Positions 41,332 through 53,075 of a stretch of 64,000 nucleotides of DNA are shown piece after piece. The notes beneath the pieces are model-generated. The model made no database searches. It was not told the DNA's origin and saw only the letters and a list, made by a program, of their open reading frames with translations. Position 1 is the first letter of the stretch. Every line of letters begins with the position of its first letter. The stretch is from contig NC_092675.1 of assembly GCF_964355755.1 (NCBI RefSeq), positions 22,546,412 through 22,610,411 on the forward strand. Direction: 5' to 3'. The translations under genes were made by a program, and so were the position numbers. Source of the stretch: Antedon mediterranea. Taxonomy: Eukaryota > Echinodermata > Crinoidea > Comatulida > Antedonidae.

Positions 41332-42147
41332 GGGACTTTACGAAACATGACGGGAAGCCACGGGACGGTGCTCATGAATAATTTATGCATGAGTTTTAAC
41401 AAAGTGAGCGGAGATTAGCCTGAAATTCTTAACATTTTAAAGACAACTTAAATATACAGTTTAAATTACACTTAAATGAGGAATTTTAAAAACTACAGTA
41501 AATAATATTTAAAACTAATTTTATTGTTTATAATAATAATAATAATAATAATACAACATTTATATAGCGCCCTTTTCATGAGTAATCATGCTCAAAGGCG
41601 CTTTACAAGCATTATTACCCCAGTATTTTTTTGGGATCAAACACGTATGGAAACATACTCCCATAATGCAGCCGGTAACCAGCGCAAAGTTGTGTCTAGA
41701 TCTAACTGGGTATCCATTTATACACCTGGGTGGAGAGAGGCAACGTAAGTAAAGTATCTTGCCTACAGATACAAGCAATGCGGCGAGAGTTGGATTCGAA
41801 CCTAGGTCTGACGATCGGTAGTCCAACGTCCAACACACTGCGCCACGCGCCCTTAATGAAATAAAATTTTTATTTGGTTAAAATAGCTGTGTTAAAAGCG
41901 TCACTTGAATGCAAGGACCCTAGCTAGGAAGTCTAGACCTATGCTGTATCACTAGAGTCAAGTGATTCAGATGGGCCCCGCGCCACAAGACAGGGAAGGG
42001 ATCGAAGAGATATACTGCCGGTCGTCGTCTTCGCGCAAGGGTGCGTAACTAATAAAACGGCTATGTCGACTGTTTATAATTTTACGCGCTCTAGCAAACA
42101 CATGACATTCGTCATCCTCCCCTAACTGTCATGTTTTGTAAAGTCCC
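41332..42147. mobile_element. TIR element of 816 bp with nested SINE
   Basis: GGGACTTTACGAAACATGAC at the left and GTCATGTTTTGTAAAGTCCC at the right are inverted repeats with one mismatch. No obvious target duplication. A complete-looking SINE is nested at 41553-41853, so the element is older than that insertion. Confidence 0.65.
41553..41853 (-). mobile_element. tRNA-derived SINE (family B)
   Basis: On the minus strand the head reads GGGCGCGTGGCGCAGTGTGT, with A box TGGCGCAGTGTG and B box GGTTCGAATCC. The 3' end has GTAAAGCGCCTTTGAGCATG and finishes GGGCGCTATATAAATGTTGT next to an (ATT)n tract. I recall this tail module in SINEs of several marine invertebrate phyla. Confidence 0.88.
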
Positions 42148-43025
42148 TACTATTAAACATGTGTCGACATTTAATATTACGATCCCTTGGTGTGCCAAAA
42201 ATACTAGAATTCATATATTATATTAAGGTGTCATAAATTATGCAAATACAGTAATCAATTATGTTAATATGATTCATGATTTAAATATAAATATGGACTG
42301 AAAAATTAAAGTATGCTAATGAGTACATTTTGATGAGAAGGCAACATGGATTATGCTAATTTTTGATGTAAATTAACAACAATGTGTAGATGACAATGAT
42401 TATAAATTATACAATGTTAACTTGTGAATCACAATAAATGTTATGTTAATATGGTATAGATTATGCAATATAATTATAATAATTCCATGGATTTATGCTA
42501 ATTCAAACCTAATTTTAATAATGCAACTGATTAACATACAGTACTGTGTGTAACTCATCAAACATAGTCTATTATTATTTTAGGAATACCAGACAGTAAA
42601 GTATGAATTAAAAGAAATATTTTAAAATTATATTTTTCAATGTCAGATCATAAAAATATATTACAGTGATAATATTATACCTAGAAAGCTTAAAAAATTA
42701 ATCTCAAATGTCTGTTATATTATATTAAAGCAATACGGTGAAAGCAGAGAATACGTTGAATTATGCAGCCTTTTCAATGCCATCCCACACAATTAACCTA
42801 TGTCGTCAATACATTATCATAGCTGATATAAAACTGCAGAGGGCAGCACAAAGAAAATAAAGAATATTCATAAGAGATTCAATTGCAAAAAGTGTGATAG
42901 TATCTATATATAAATTTACGTAAGGGCAAAATTCGGTAAATCTCGGTTTATTTCTAGAATTTCTACTCGATGGTATATAAAGTTGGTTCATACTTTCGGT
43001 ACTGATTTTAACCATCTGATGTAAC

Positions 43026-43115
43026 CCTGTTTACTAATTAAATTGAGTTAGGTAATTAGTTATTGACGATTAAAACGAATTTAGGTTCAACGATTTGCCC
43101 CAAATAGGGGTGTTT
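43026..43115. repeat. Direct repeat, copy 1
   Basis: 'ACTAATTAAATTGAGTTAGG' leads to 'TTATTGACGATTAAAACGAA' and 'CCCCAAATAGGGGTG'. The same order of blocks recurs at 43728-43815. Confidence 0.75.
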
Positions 43116-43727
43116 TCCGATCGTGGTATACACTGTCTAATGGATGTCCATCTTGAAAAATACCCGCCACAAAAATACGAGGAGGCTTCGCATTTTCCTA
43201 TCTCCTCCTACGATAATTGTTTTTAATAGCTGAAAACTGGTTGAACAGCTAGAGTACAGCATCATAATGTTGAAGACAGGCCGATTTTCTTTAAAAAATA
43301 CTATTTTGATAGATTTAATATACGATTATACAAATGTATTGATTTGCGATGAATGGAACATTCCAATCTCTGTTTCACAAGTGTCTATTCCCTCAGGCGT
43401 CGTAAAGGCAAGTACAGTACTGTATACTCGAAATTTGATCCATTTTTGTTTTCAATCTGTGCTGCAGAGGTTGGATATAATTTTTTTTTAAACGGATAAT
43501 GAGCTAGCGTTTTCACTCGCCGTATATTATGTACAAATCTTTATTATTGCAGTTAAACCACCCACATCATCACCTTTCCCTCACTGGCATGAGTAGCGTT
43601 GTAAAACCAGTAGAGAATAGGCCTACGGTACATCACATGCCCTAAACGCAGAACAACTTTGGTGGGTAGGGTAGGAACCAACTTAAGTATGAATTGGCTC
43701 TAAGAAACAATTGAAAACCATTAGGCC

Positions 43728-43815
43728 TACTAATTAAGTTGAGTTAGATAATTTAATATTTATTGACGATTAAATCGAATTTATGATTTTCCCCGAATAG
43801 AGGTGGTTTTCACAA
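43728..43815. repeat. Direct repeat, copy 2
   Basis: 'ACTAATTAAGTTGAGTTAGA', 'TTATTGACGATTAAATCGAA' and 'CCCCGAATAGAGGTG' match copy 1 about 700 bp upstream, with substitutions. Confidence 0.75.
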
Positions 43816-44859
43816 ATTGTTTTACATTATATTATAAACATATACACGTCGTAGTGATGTAGGCCTATCGTTACATGTGCTGTACTATTTCAATCGACTA
43901 GAACGGTGATAGTTTCAACAAAGTATTACATCGCAATGTTTTACTGTGTTTAGTGGTATATTATTTGTAAAACATGAAAGCAATTAATATTTCGTTACTA
44001 AATGGATAAAGAATATATTTTAACATTGTTCCTCTTTGCACCCATCCTCTTCCCCATCCCTCAACCCTAATGTTACATACAAAACACAAATTAAGTTTGT
44101 TTAAATTTGACTTAAACAATTGGTCTTATTTTGTGACAAGTTTCTCTTTCGGAAGTAATAGGGTGCTAATTTTAGTGAGTACATAAATCACAGTGTCTAT
44201 TTATTCGTTCCTGTACACGACATGTATTATTGTCCTGCGGTACGTACATTTGAAATCGCCAGTTTTTTAACGCTGAAATTATTATGTATTCGAGAACCAT
44301 CTGTGGGCACGACCTAGATGGTACGCGAGCGAATGTTTGTCAGTGGAATGGCACAAATAATTTCATTAGCTGAAAAATGAATTGGTTATATTATGTGAAA
44401 ATATAAAAAATACTCATCTTTCACAGAATTCATTATTTGTTTATTACATAACTTATTAATAACTTCCTTTTAATGAGGTTATTTGAAAAAGGAGCACTCA
44501 AAGTTACATAGAATTATAGACGGGGCGAATCGGGTCATAAGCATTTGGAAGTTTGAGACAATCATTGTCCTAGTTATGAATGTAGATAGCTTCTTTAAGA
44601 TATATAATAGTTAATACTTTAGATGAAGTGGAGCTTGTACACAGTACTGTGTATGTTCTAAAAACCTATGTCAAATTCTTTGCTTTGGCCTGTGGGGGTA
44701 GACAGGGTATCAAGCACACATGTAAAATTATGTCCTTTTCTACCAATTTGTCATCTGGTGCCAACCAGTTAATAATAACTTAACTTATTTTGTATTTTTT
44801 AGATATTTTTATATGAATGCTTATATGCTATATTTGTATTTATTGTGTTTTATTTTGTT

Positions 44860-44935
44860 TTTTAATATGGCGAGCAATGAATTTCCTTTTTGAGGATCAA
44901 TAAAAGTTATCTTATCTTATCTTATCCTAACTAGT
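44860..44935 (+). mobile_element. Possible non-LTR retrotransposon 3' tail with (TTATC)n
   Basis: 'CCTTTTTGAGGATCAATAAA' followed by GTTATC and four TTATC-type units has the look of a LINE 3' UTR end with a microsatellite tail. No reverse transcriptase is present nearby. Confidence 0.4.
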
Positions 44936-46112
44936 AGTAGTTGGCGCAAGGTTTTGGATTACCTTTAAAGCCAATTTTTATTTTTTAATTGGTATGTTGC
45001 CATGTCATAAATATTAAATCCAATTATTTTTATTTGAATATTGTTTTTATTTGGTGCAATTATGCATTATCATTATTACTGCAATGTGATTGTTTGCAGA
45101 AAACAATAGGGCCAGACCCTGCGGGAACCATGGTTCCAAAGGCAAAGTTTTAATTAATACAGGTACAAGTTATTCGCGGTCGAAAAGAAAATAAGCCAAA
45201 ACTAACATACAGCGTTAATACGTTGTTTCATGTTCCGTGACTTGCTAGATTTAATTATTCATTTTGTCATCTGTTTCGTTCTATGCCCTGCAGATGTACT
45301 TTTTTCTGTTTATTATTTTTTCTTTATTTTTTCAAACTTTTATCTACTAGTATTCTATTCATTTTTTTTATTTCATTATTTTTTTAATTAATTTCTTAAC
45401 TTTATTTGTTCATAATTTTCTATTTTTAATTAATTTGTAAAGGCAATCCCGTCTCAAGATTCACATCTTTCTAGGATTTGCCTCGGTCCATTTTCTTTAT
45501 TATCTCTTGCCATTGTTGTTTTTTTGTTACTTTTTTTCTTTTAGACGTTAATAATAAATATTCTTTTGAATTTGAATACCATTGCCAAAGAGCTTACCAA
45601 ATCATTCCCATAAAGTTCATGAAAGCAATCCAATGCCATACATTGACGAGCACACATTGTCTTCTCAACACCATGTAATTGCAAACATTTGTCACTCCTT
45701 TCACAATTTGATAATTCATTCTTGTATCTTTTCTCCTAGGTAGAATATAAAATATTGAAATAATTTATTTTGATCCTAATATTATAGAAGATACATTTTT
45801 CGTTTTTTGCTGATCCAATATGTTGAAAAGTACTAGAATTGTCTATTCTATAAAATAAAAAATGTATGCAGTAAAGAGAGGTTAGTTCTACCCTTTCAGG
45901 CAATTTACATTATCGTTTTTATTTAGCTTTTACTTATTTTATTTGTATCTTCATTGAGATACTATTACCAGCCTATTAAGTATTACTAATACATAGGGCA
46001 ACTAAAAATTAAAATATGCAAATCCAAAACAAGATAACAAATCAGACACTGGATGCCCTCATGTCAACATAAACAATCTTGATTCTGATGTGTATTCTGT
46101 TTGATAACTTAC

Positions 46113-46242
46113 TACTTTTGGCTTCTTCTTATAATGATATCTCTGGTATATGTACTGTTTTCTGGCAGCACATCCAATACCAAGTAGATAAAGGTACATG
46201 ACAACCAAACAAAGTACACCAATTCTTAAACTATTATGCATT
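46113..46242 (-). CDS. Candidate first coding exon of an unknown membrane protein
   Basis: I do not recognise this protein. On the minus strand a TTTGTTTTATAG acceptor precedes A-ATG, and a 43-codon frame runs to a consensus GTAAGT donor in phase 0. The frame has a short polar start (MHNSLRI), a hydrophobic stretch 'GVLCLVVMYLYLLGIGC' long enough for one membrane pass or signal anchor, then a basic and aromatic tail 'ARKQYIYQRYHYKKKPKV'. The layout suits the N-terminus of a type II or multi-pass membrane protein. No partner exon was found with confidence on either side, so it may be a chance frame with good splice signals. Confidence 0.35.
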
Positions 46243-48004
46243 CTATAAAACAAATATGAAAGCAGCATTTGAAAAAAGCTATCCACTTACTAGTAAATGT
46301 GAATGAATTGGAAAAACGGCACAGATTACAATACAATTACAAGTAAAAAATAAAAAAATATAGTTACTGTAGTAAAAGTATAATTAAGCATTTTAAATTA
46401 TTTCACAAAAAAAAAGACACACACAAGGTTATCCCATGGTTTTGGAAGAAATTTCTATTATGAGCCACTAAAATGTGCTTCGACACAACATTTTCTGCTT
46501 TCTGATTGGCTGTTGGATACAAAAAGTAAATTCGCAGTGGGTATACATACTGTTATCCACATGCTAAAATTACTGATGATACTGTATCTGCGCCTTTTCT
46601 AGGCCCCTTATTGTCTATTGAGAAGATAAGGCCTCCGAGTCCGAGACCTGAAAAAATTATTTAATATTATTATTTAATTATTAAATATTTATTCGATACC
46701 GGAGTGTTAGTTATGACCTGACAATGTCTGGTACATCTAGGCAAGCCTAGGCCTACCCTACTCTCTAGAGGCCAAGTTAGTTTTCTCTAGCTACAGAACA
46801 GTAGGTAGGCTTCTCGAGTAGGCCTAGCATCAGAGTGTCTGTAGGCCTAGTAGTAGTGTGAAGTAACTTAATACTAGGCCTCTACTAGAGCCTAGCCTTA
46901 ATATTAGAGGCTCTACTAGTAGAGGCTACTACTAGTACTACTCTACTACTAGTACTGTAGGGCCTAGCTAGGGCCAGGCCCCTAACTAGCTAGCTATTAC
47001 TACCTAGGGCCAGGCTATTGCAATTAAATAAAACATGGATTCCATTAAACATTTTAGGTACCTGATCCTAAAATACAAAACAAACGCATAACTAACCCTC
47101 AGTTCAGAGAAGAATTAGGCCTACCTGATCCCATTAACCTTTAAGTAGTTAGGCCTTCGTTCATCATAACAAAGATCCATCCATGTGTCCCTCTCTCTCT
47201 CCTCTGTAGTCTGCATGCTGCCCTCATGATCAGATGTACAGTATTTTATCAAAACTATCTTTGATAATACAGTATATGATATGTATCCCCAAATATTTTA
47301 TATAGCTGAAGGCTTTACCTCCCCACCACACCCATATAGTAGTAGGGAAGGCAATCGCCGCCAAAAATAAAAAAATACAATTTATTCGTGGTAATATTAC
47401 ATATGGGCTGGCATGAATGTATTGCACAAAAAAGTACGTTGTTCTGCTTCTTCGTTTTAATATAGATAATGTGACATGTCACAGTCGGTAAGGAATGCCT
47501 TAAAAGTCCTATTACTGTAGTGATAAATCACATTTACAACCCACCCAAAACATGTCAACCGACTTCTTTTCAAGGTTGTATGGTTTTCGCTGGAAAGATG
47601 CTGAAATGTATCAGAAAATAAACACCCTAGCAGAGTGTCAATTGCCTCCTTCAAAGAGTGGGAGAAGTGCATGGATCTCCGTCTCCATCCTGTAAATATA
47701 ATAACCATGGACAAAATGTATAATTTTGTCCATGTATCAACATACAGTAACCATCTTGAATTCCACAAGGAAATCTCATTCTGCAATAACGACATTGATT
47801 CCTGAAAACTTGTATAAAGTTAGTCATTGGGCTCCGCTATCATTAATCTTTGGAAGTTGTGCCTGACAAGAATATAATATAGTAGTGCGTCAGTAGAAGC
47901 TTGCTGCACAAGCCGAGACTTGATCAACCAGTGTCACCGTCATGTATGAATGCCTAAAAACATCTAGCAAAGGATGGCTGAACCGAAATTATAATATATT
48001 ATAG
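46243..48004. other. Intergenic DNA with CTAG-rich tract
   Basis: Holds the CTAG/AGGCCTA tract at 46735-47010. The minus-strand frame at 47457-47795 has no family motif. Confidence 0.55.
46735..47010. repeat. Low-complexity CTAG / AGGCCTA tract
   Basis: Dense overlapping CTAG, AGGCCTA, GGCCTAG and ACTAGTACT words without a fixed period. A similar tract is at 58795-59300. Confidence 0.8.
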
Positions 48005-50090
48005 TCAGATTGTCCATCGAGACCCAACTCTGTACAACATAACAAACTTTAAAAATCACAAATAATTAATCACTAACATTTTCAATCGGATTTATTTTAA
48101 GCATGTTTTAACTTTTGTTTACAATGCATAATGAAATTGAGTGATTTTTTAACAGTAATATTAGTAAACTAATGACATACCATCTAATAATATTATATTT
48201 GAAAAACAGCAAACTATTCATACTGTATGTGCATATATTGGTGATACATTTATACATCCAAAGCAAATTACAATCTGTATGAATGTGTCAATGGCGCAGA
48301 AAAGGGGGAATGCAAGGGGAAGAGAAAGTTGTTGATAATCAAAAGTTGGTAGTACATAACTCCACTTTTTTCTCTTTCTTCCTCCACAACCTGAAAACCA
48401 CTCTACAACCGAGATAAATGGACTGTATGTAACATACTGTAGGCCTACTGTTAGGAAATTACACATGATTATAATGCACTAATTGCATTGCTAAAACTAA
48501 ACTACAATATTTATCCAAATCTTATATGGCGATTCTATTTTCACATTTTACATGGCAAATGCTCAGGCAAAAATTGAATACTTTTTAATGGATCAAAGAA
48601 CAAGTCTGGCTACCAAACTACTGACATTGAAAATACTTGACAATAATATACTAATCGTGATTTACAGTGGGTAACATTTATACATATACAGTACAAGTTA
48701 ATTTCATTGATATAAAATATGTGGTAATTTTATATACCCATACTTATCAGTTTTAAAGCAGTTTCTTTACACACAAAACCCCTGTAACCCAAGGATCTGT
48801 AAAACCATCTACATGGATGAGTTTAATAAAAGTAAAATGTATGTTATACTGTACTAAGAGTAAATATTCCTCGTCCTGAAAATACTGTTTTTAACCATAT
48901 TGAAAAATTAACTATTTCATAATGAGGGGCACATTCTGACATATAATTATATTAAAGGAAAATAAAAATGGAAAAACATTGAGGCTTTAATAGTGCTTCT
49001 TAATCATGGTGTCTTAAACTACTTTAGTATGGAATATTTTCTTTATTGTTGCTCTGCATCGTCATTTTCCTGCTCCATTTCTGATGTCCAGAGAGTAAGG
49101 TTGTCTCGAAGAAGCTGCATGATCAGAGTTGAATCCTTATAAGAATCTTCCTTGAGTGTATCAAGCTCAGCAATGGCATCATCAAATGCTTTCTTAGCCA
49201 AACCACATGCTTTATCTGGACTATTCTCAATCTCATAGTAAAAGACTGAAAAATTCAACGCAAGACCAAGCCGCACTGGATGGGTTGGAGGCAATTCATT
49301 GGCACATTCGTTTGCTTTTTCATACGCCGATCTTGCTTCATCCGTCAAACCTTGCCTTGTATCAGTGCCTGCTACTTCCACCTGGTATCGGTAATAGTCT
49401 CCTTTCATCTTATAAAAGAATGTTTTGTGCTCAACATCTGCATTTTCATCTGTTAAACAATGATCATCAATTAGAAGGAGAACCTCAGAGCAGAGTTTAT
49501 TCAGCTCACCTTCAATTTTCTTTTTCATTTCGTTCCCAACTGCTTGTTTTTCGTCATCAGCATTATTAATCATGGAGGTAACTACTCTCCAGGATGAGCG
49601 TCGAGCCCCACACACATTTTTGTATGCTACAGAAAGTAGATTTCGCTCTTCAGAGCTGAGTTTACCACCACATTCCGACTCCACCACTTCTCTCATGGCA
49701 TCTTTCATGTCGTCATACCTTTCTGTTTGCTCAGCAATTTTCGCCACTTGCACTTTCATTTCACGGTTATCTGCAAGATTAAAAAACACAGTTACCAGTG
49801 GGCAACTACCATGGCCTATAAGATCAACTACTTTTACGACAACTACCCTAGGACAACTATGCTTAGCAACTATTTCTAACTAGTCCTAGGATGACAACCC
49901 TAGGATAACTACACTAGGACAACTAGGGCCTACACTAGTACAACTACCCTAGGGTGATGATATTGCACTGACAAACTCATGCAGTAAGTAAAGGTTTAGT
50001 CTGCTCACTGTTTGGTTATGAAAGTCATGCTACATACACCTAATGTGCATAATTATTAGTAGACATGTCAATTTGCGACAAGCAGAATAT
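48005..50090 (-). repeat. 14-3-3 segmental repeat unit A
   Basis: The first of three tandem units. Shared non-coding landmarks with units B and C are 'GAGACCCAACTCTGTACAAC' (with C), TTTATTTTAAGCATGTTTTA, 'AGCAAATTACAATCT', the 14-3-3 exon, a CCTAGGACAACTA-rich intron stretch, and 'TGAAAGTCATGCTACATAC' (with B). A minus-strand AATAAA at 48091-48096 is conserved in all units and is a candidate poly(A) signal. Confidence 0.85.
49043..49770 (-). CDS. 14-3-3 family protein, main exon, copy A
   Basis: 14-3-3 proteins are dimeric adaptors that bind phosphoserine or phosphothreonine motifs. This single exon encodes 241 residues plus stop, starting two bases into an Asp codon just after a TTTAATCTTGCAG acceptor. 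'[20 protein letters not shown]' aligns with the epsilon-type start '[20 protein letters not shown]', so only the initiator codon and one base are missing and must come from an upstream exon. Phosphopeptide contacts are present: Lys and Arg in '[19 protein letters not shown]', Arg-Tyr in 'KMKGDYYRY', Asn in '[14 protein letters not shown]', and Asn and Trp in '[11 protein letters not shown]'. Differences from common isoforms are 'YYRYQVEVA' where animals usually have 'YYRYLAEVA', a 'VESECGG' insertion and an acidic Gln-rich tail. No stop or frameshift. Confidence 0.92.
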
Positions 50091-50288
50091 ACGCTATGAC
50101 ATGTCACCTCACATTGTCTCCTTTAAAGTTGATAAATTTTTTTAGATTTACAATATAAAAACGTTTAGCTGGCAGCTCGAAAGTATTTCCTCGGTAGCTA
50201 CAGGCCAAACAAGCCTTTTATAATCACATTCATTGCAAATGAAATACTGAACCAAAATTATTGCGATACGGATAGTAATACAGTAGTA

Positions 50289-52480
50289 GTCAGATTGTCC
50301 ATCAACATAACAAACTTTAAAAATGAAATAATCACACCAATATTTAATGACAAACACTTTATATCAGATTTATTAAAAGCATGTTTTAACTTTCCGTTGA
50401 CAATGCATAAATTGATTGAACACTCTAAAACCAGATAATGAATTTGAGTGAAATACATTTTTAAACAGTAATATTAATGAACTTAAAAAACAAAACTAAT
50501 GACATACCATCTAATAATATTATATTTAAAAAAAACAGCAAACTATGCATACTGTGATGTGCATATATTTACACATCCAAAGCAAATTACAATCTTTATG
50601 AATTTGTCAATGGTGTAGGAAAGGAATAACGTAAGAGAAAGTTAATTATGTCGTACATATTAAACTCCACTTTCTTCTCTTTCCTCTTCCACAAGCTGAA
50701 AACCAAGATAAAAAGACTGCATGTAACATACAGTAGGCCTACTGTAATAGAAACTTACACATGATTATGCACTAATTGCTTAGTTAAACTGCATAACAAT
50801 CAAAGTCAAAATCTTGATTTTGTTTTCACATTTACATGGCAAATGCTCAGATAAAAATCAATATAAAGATTACTATACTATATGTGGATCACAAAACAAG
50901 GAGGCTTACTTATCAAATTACCAAACTGCTGACATTAAAAATACTGTACAAAAAACCCTAACTGACGATTATTATATGCTAATCTTGATCTTCTACAGTG
51001 TTTAATAAAATATTTGTTTTAAAGTTAATGTTGCAGTGAATTGTAAATGAAAAAACATGATTTTCAAAAAAAAATTTAAAATTAGAAATAGACAAAGAGC
51101 TCTGGTGGCTTTTATATAAAATGCTAATTCTAACCAAAGTAAAATACCTCGCCAGTATGTGAATTAAAACAAACTATTATGAGTGCATATACCACTGTGC
51201 GTCTGTGGGCTTATATTAACTGTAAATGATTTTATTTTATAGTAATAGTAACATTCTTAATATGAAGATACTGTTTTAAAACATTTTCAACAATTTTGCC
51301 AAAAAAATAATCAAAATAGTAAAAAGTACAGTAATAAAAAATTGAAACACATTCATACTTAAATAGAGCCACCTAATAATGGCGTCTTAAATTACTGTAG
51401 ATGGAATATTTAAAAACCATTATTCTTGTTGTTCTTCATTTTCATCTCCCAAACTTGACGTCCAAAGAGTAAGGTTGTCTCGAAGAAGCTGCATGATCAG
51501 AGTTGAATCCTTATAAGAATCTTCCTTGAGATTATCAAGATCAGCAATGGCATTATCAAATGCTTCCTTAGCCAAACCACATGCTTTATCCGAATCATTC
51601 TCAATCTCATAGTAAAAGACTGAAAAATTCAACGCAAGACCAAGCCGCACTGGATGGGTTGTAGGCAATTCATTGGCACATTCGTTTGCTGCTTCATACG
51701 CCAATCTTGCTTCATCCACCAAAGCTTGCTTCGTTTCTTCGCCTGCTACTTCCACCTGGTAGCGGTAATAGTCTCCTTTCATCTTATTAAAGAATGTTTT
51801 ATGCTCAGGATCTTCTTGCTCAGGGTCTTTAGGCTCAAGATCTTTTACATTTAAGCAATAGTCATCAATTAGAACGAGAACATCGGAGCAGATTTGATTA
51901 AGCTCATCTTCAATGTTCTTTTTCATTGTATTCACAACTGCTTTTTTTTTGTCATCAATCTTATTAATCATGGAGGTAACTACTCTCCAGGATGAGCGTC
52001 GAGCCCCACACACATTTTTGTATGCTACAGAAAGTAGATTTCGTTCTTCAGGGCTGAGTTTACCGCCACATTTCACCACTTCTGTCATGGCTTCTTTCAT
52101 ATCCTCATACCTTTCTGTTTGCTCAGCAATTTTCGCCACTTGCACTTTCATTTCACGGTTATCTGCAAGATTTAAAAACACATTTACCAGTGGGCAACTA
52201 CCATGGCCTATAAGATCAACTACTTTTAAGACAACTACCCTAGGACAAGTATGCTTAGGAACTACTTCTAACTAGTCCTAGGATGACAACCCTAGAATAA
52301 CTACGCTAGGGCCTACACTAGTACAACTACCCTAGGGTGATATGATATTGCATCCTCTCACAAACTCGTGACTTGTAGTGATGCAAGTAAAGGATTAGTC
52401 TGCTCATTGTTGTTTGGTAATGAAAGTCATGCTACATACTCCTACTGTGCATAATAGTAACTGTTTGACCTGCGACATGG
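50289..52480 (-). repeat. 14-3-3 segmental repeat unit B
   Basis: The second tandem unit, with the same order of landmarks as unit A; its conserved minus-strand AATAAA is at 50369-50374. The intron-side stretch 52182-52440 is closest to unit A, including 'GGGCAACTACCATGGCCTAT'. Confidence 0.85.
51420..52162 (-). CDS. 14-3-3 family protein, main exon, copy B
   Basis: One exon of 246 residues plus stop, with the same acceptor (TTTAAATCTTGCAG) and the same phase as copy A. Close to copy A at the N-terminus ('[20 protein letters not shown]') and to copy C at the C-terminus ('[16 protein letters not shown]'). The loop before '[19 protein letters not shown]' is longer and acidic, with a repeated Glu/Asp-Pro pattern ('[15 protein letters not shown]') that common 14-3-3 isoforms lack. 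All binding-groove Lys, Arg, Tyr and Asn positions seen in copy A are kept. Its mosaic similarity suggests gene conversion between copies. It is intact, so probably functional if an upstream exon supplies the ATG. Confidence 0.92.
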
Positions 52481-52842
52481 CAGTGACCGCTGTCCGCTCG
52501 CCTGTATGCAAAAAACTATTTACCCAGTACCTGCAGCTCAAACAAGCTTCTTGGCCTGTGGTCATATTTAAAGGACAACTGTACATTAGAACCATATTTT
52601 GACAATGTATTAGAGATGTACATATGATTTTAGACCAATTGCTGTGACGTTATGTGTGCATAGCAAAATCTACCTCATGAATTTTACCTGTTAACATACA
52701 AGAGATAGGTACCCATCATTTCAATTGCAAATTTGACCTGTTAAATTCTCCAAAATGTTTAGTCTGTTATTTGAAGAAACATTTCAATATTTAGATAGGC
52801 AAAAGAAACAACAACAAAATTCAACGTTGATTAATGATGATT

Positions 52843-53075
52843 GGAGCTGTGGCTTGGTGGTTATGATGCTTGGCTACCAATCTAAGGGTCCTGGGTTCAA
52901 GTCCTGTCATATGTCAGGGTTTTTTTCTCATGACAATTTACAACTCCACTCCCAAAGACTTAATAAGTCTTTGTTTATGTAGAGCATCTTGTGTATATGT
53001 TTGTCTTGTGAAATTATTAAATAGTTTATCCATCCTGTAATTGGTGGGTTACTCGCTGTTGGATGAGTATGAAAT
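52843..53075 (+). mobile_element. tRNA-derived SINE (family A, tail 2)
   Basis: The tRNA-like head has TGGCTTGGTGG and GGTTCAAGTCC, and the body is shared with the copies at 10195 and 21659. The 3' end is different: 'TAGTTTATCCATCCTGTAAT' and 'CTCGCTGTTGGATGAGTATG', followed by an AAATAAAATAAA tail, as in the fragment at 11600-11690. Confidence 0.88.

Larger units (their letters stand above)
42148..46112. other. Intergenic DNA with repeat fragments
   Basis: Contains a pair of related segments (43026-43115 and 43728-43815) and a possible LINE-type 3' tail at 44860-44935. Otherwise AT-rich with no supported gene. Confidence 0.6.

Noticed and set aside
47626-47689. Possible minus-strand exon between a TTTACAG acceptor and a GTGTTT donor
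   Set aside because: The donor is weak, the open frame shows no family motif, and it cannot be linked to the exon at 46113-46242.
49207-49883. Plus-strand open frames opposite the 14-3-3 exons (also at 51654-52275 and 55588-56122)
   Set aside because: They are antisense shadows of the conserved 14-3-3 coding exons and recur only because the exons are duplicated.
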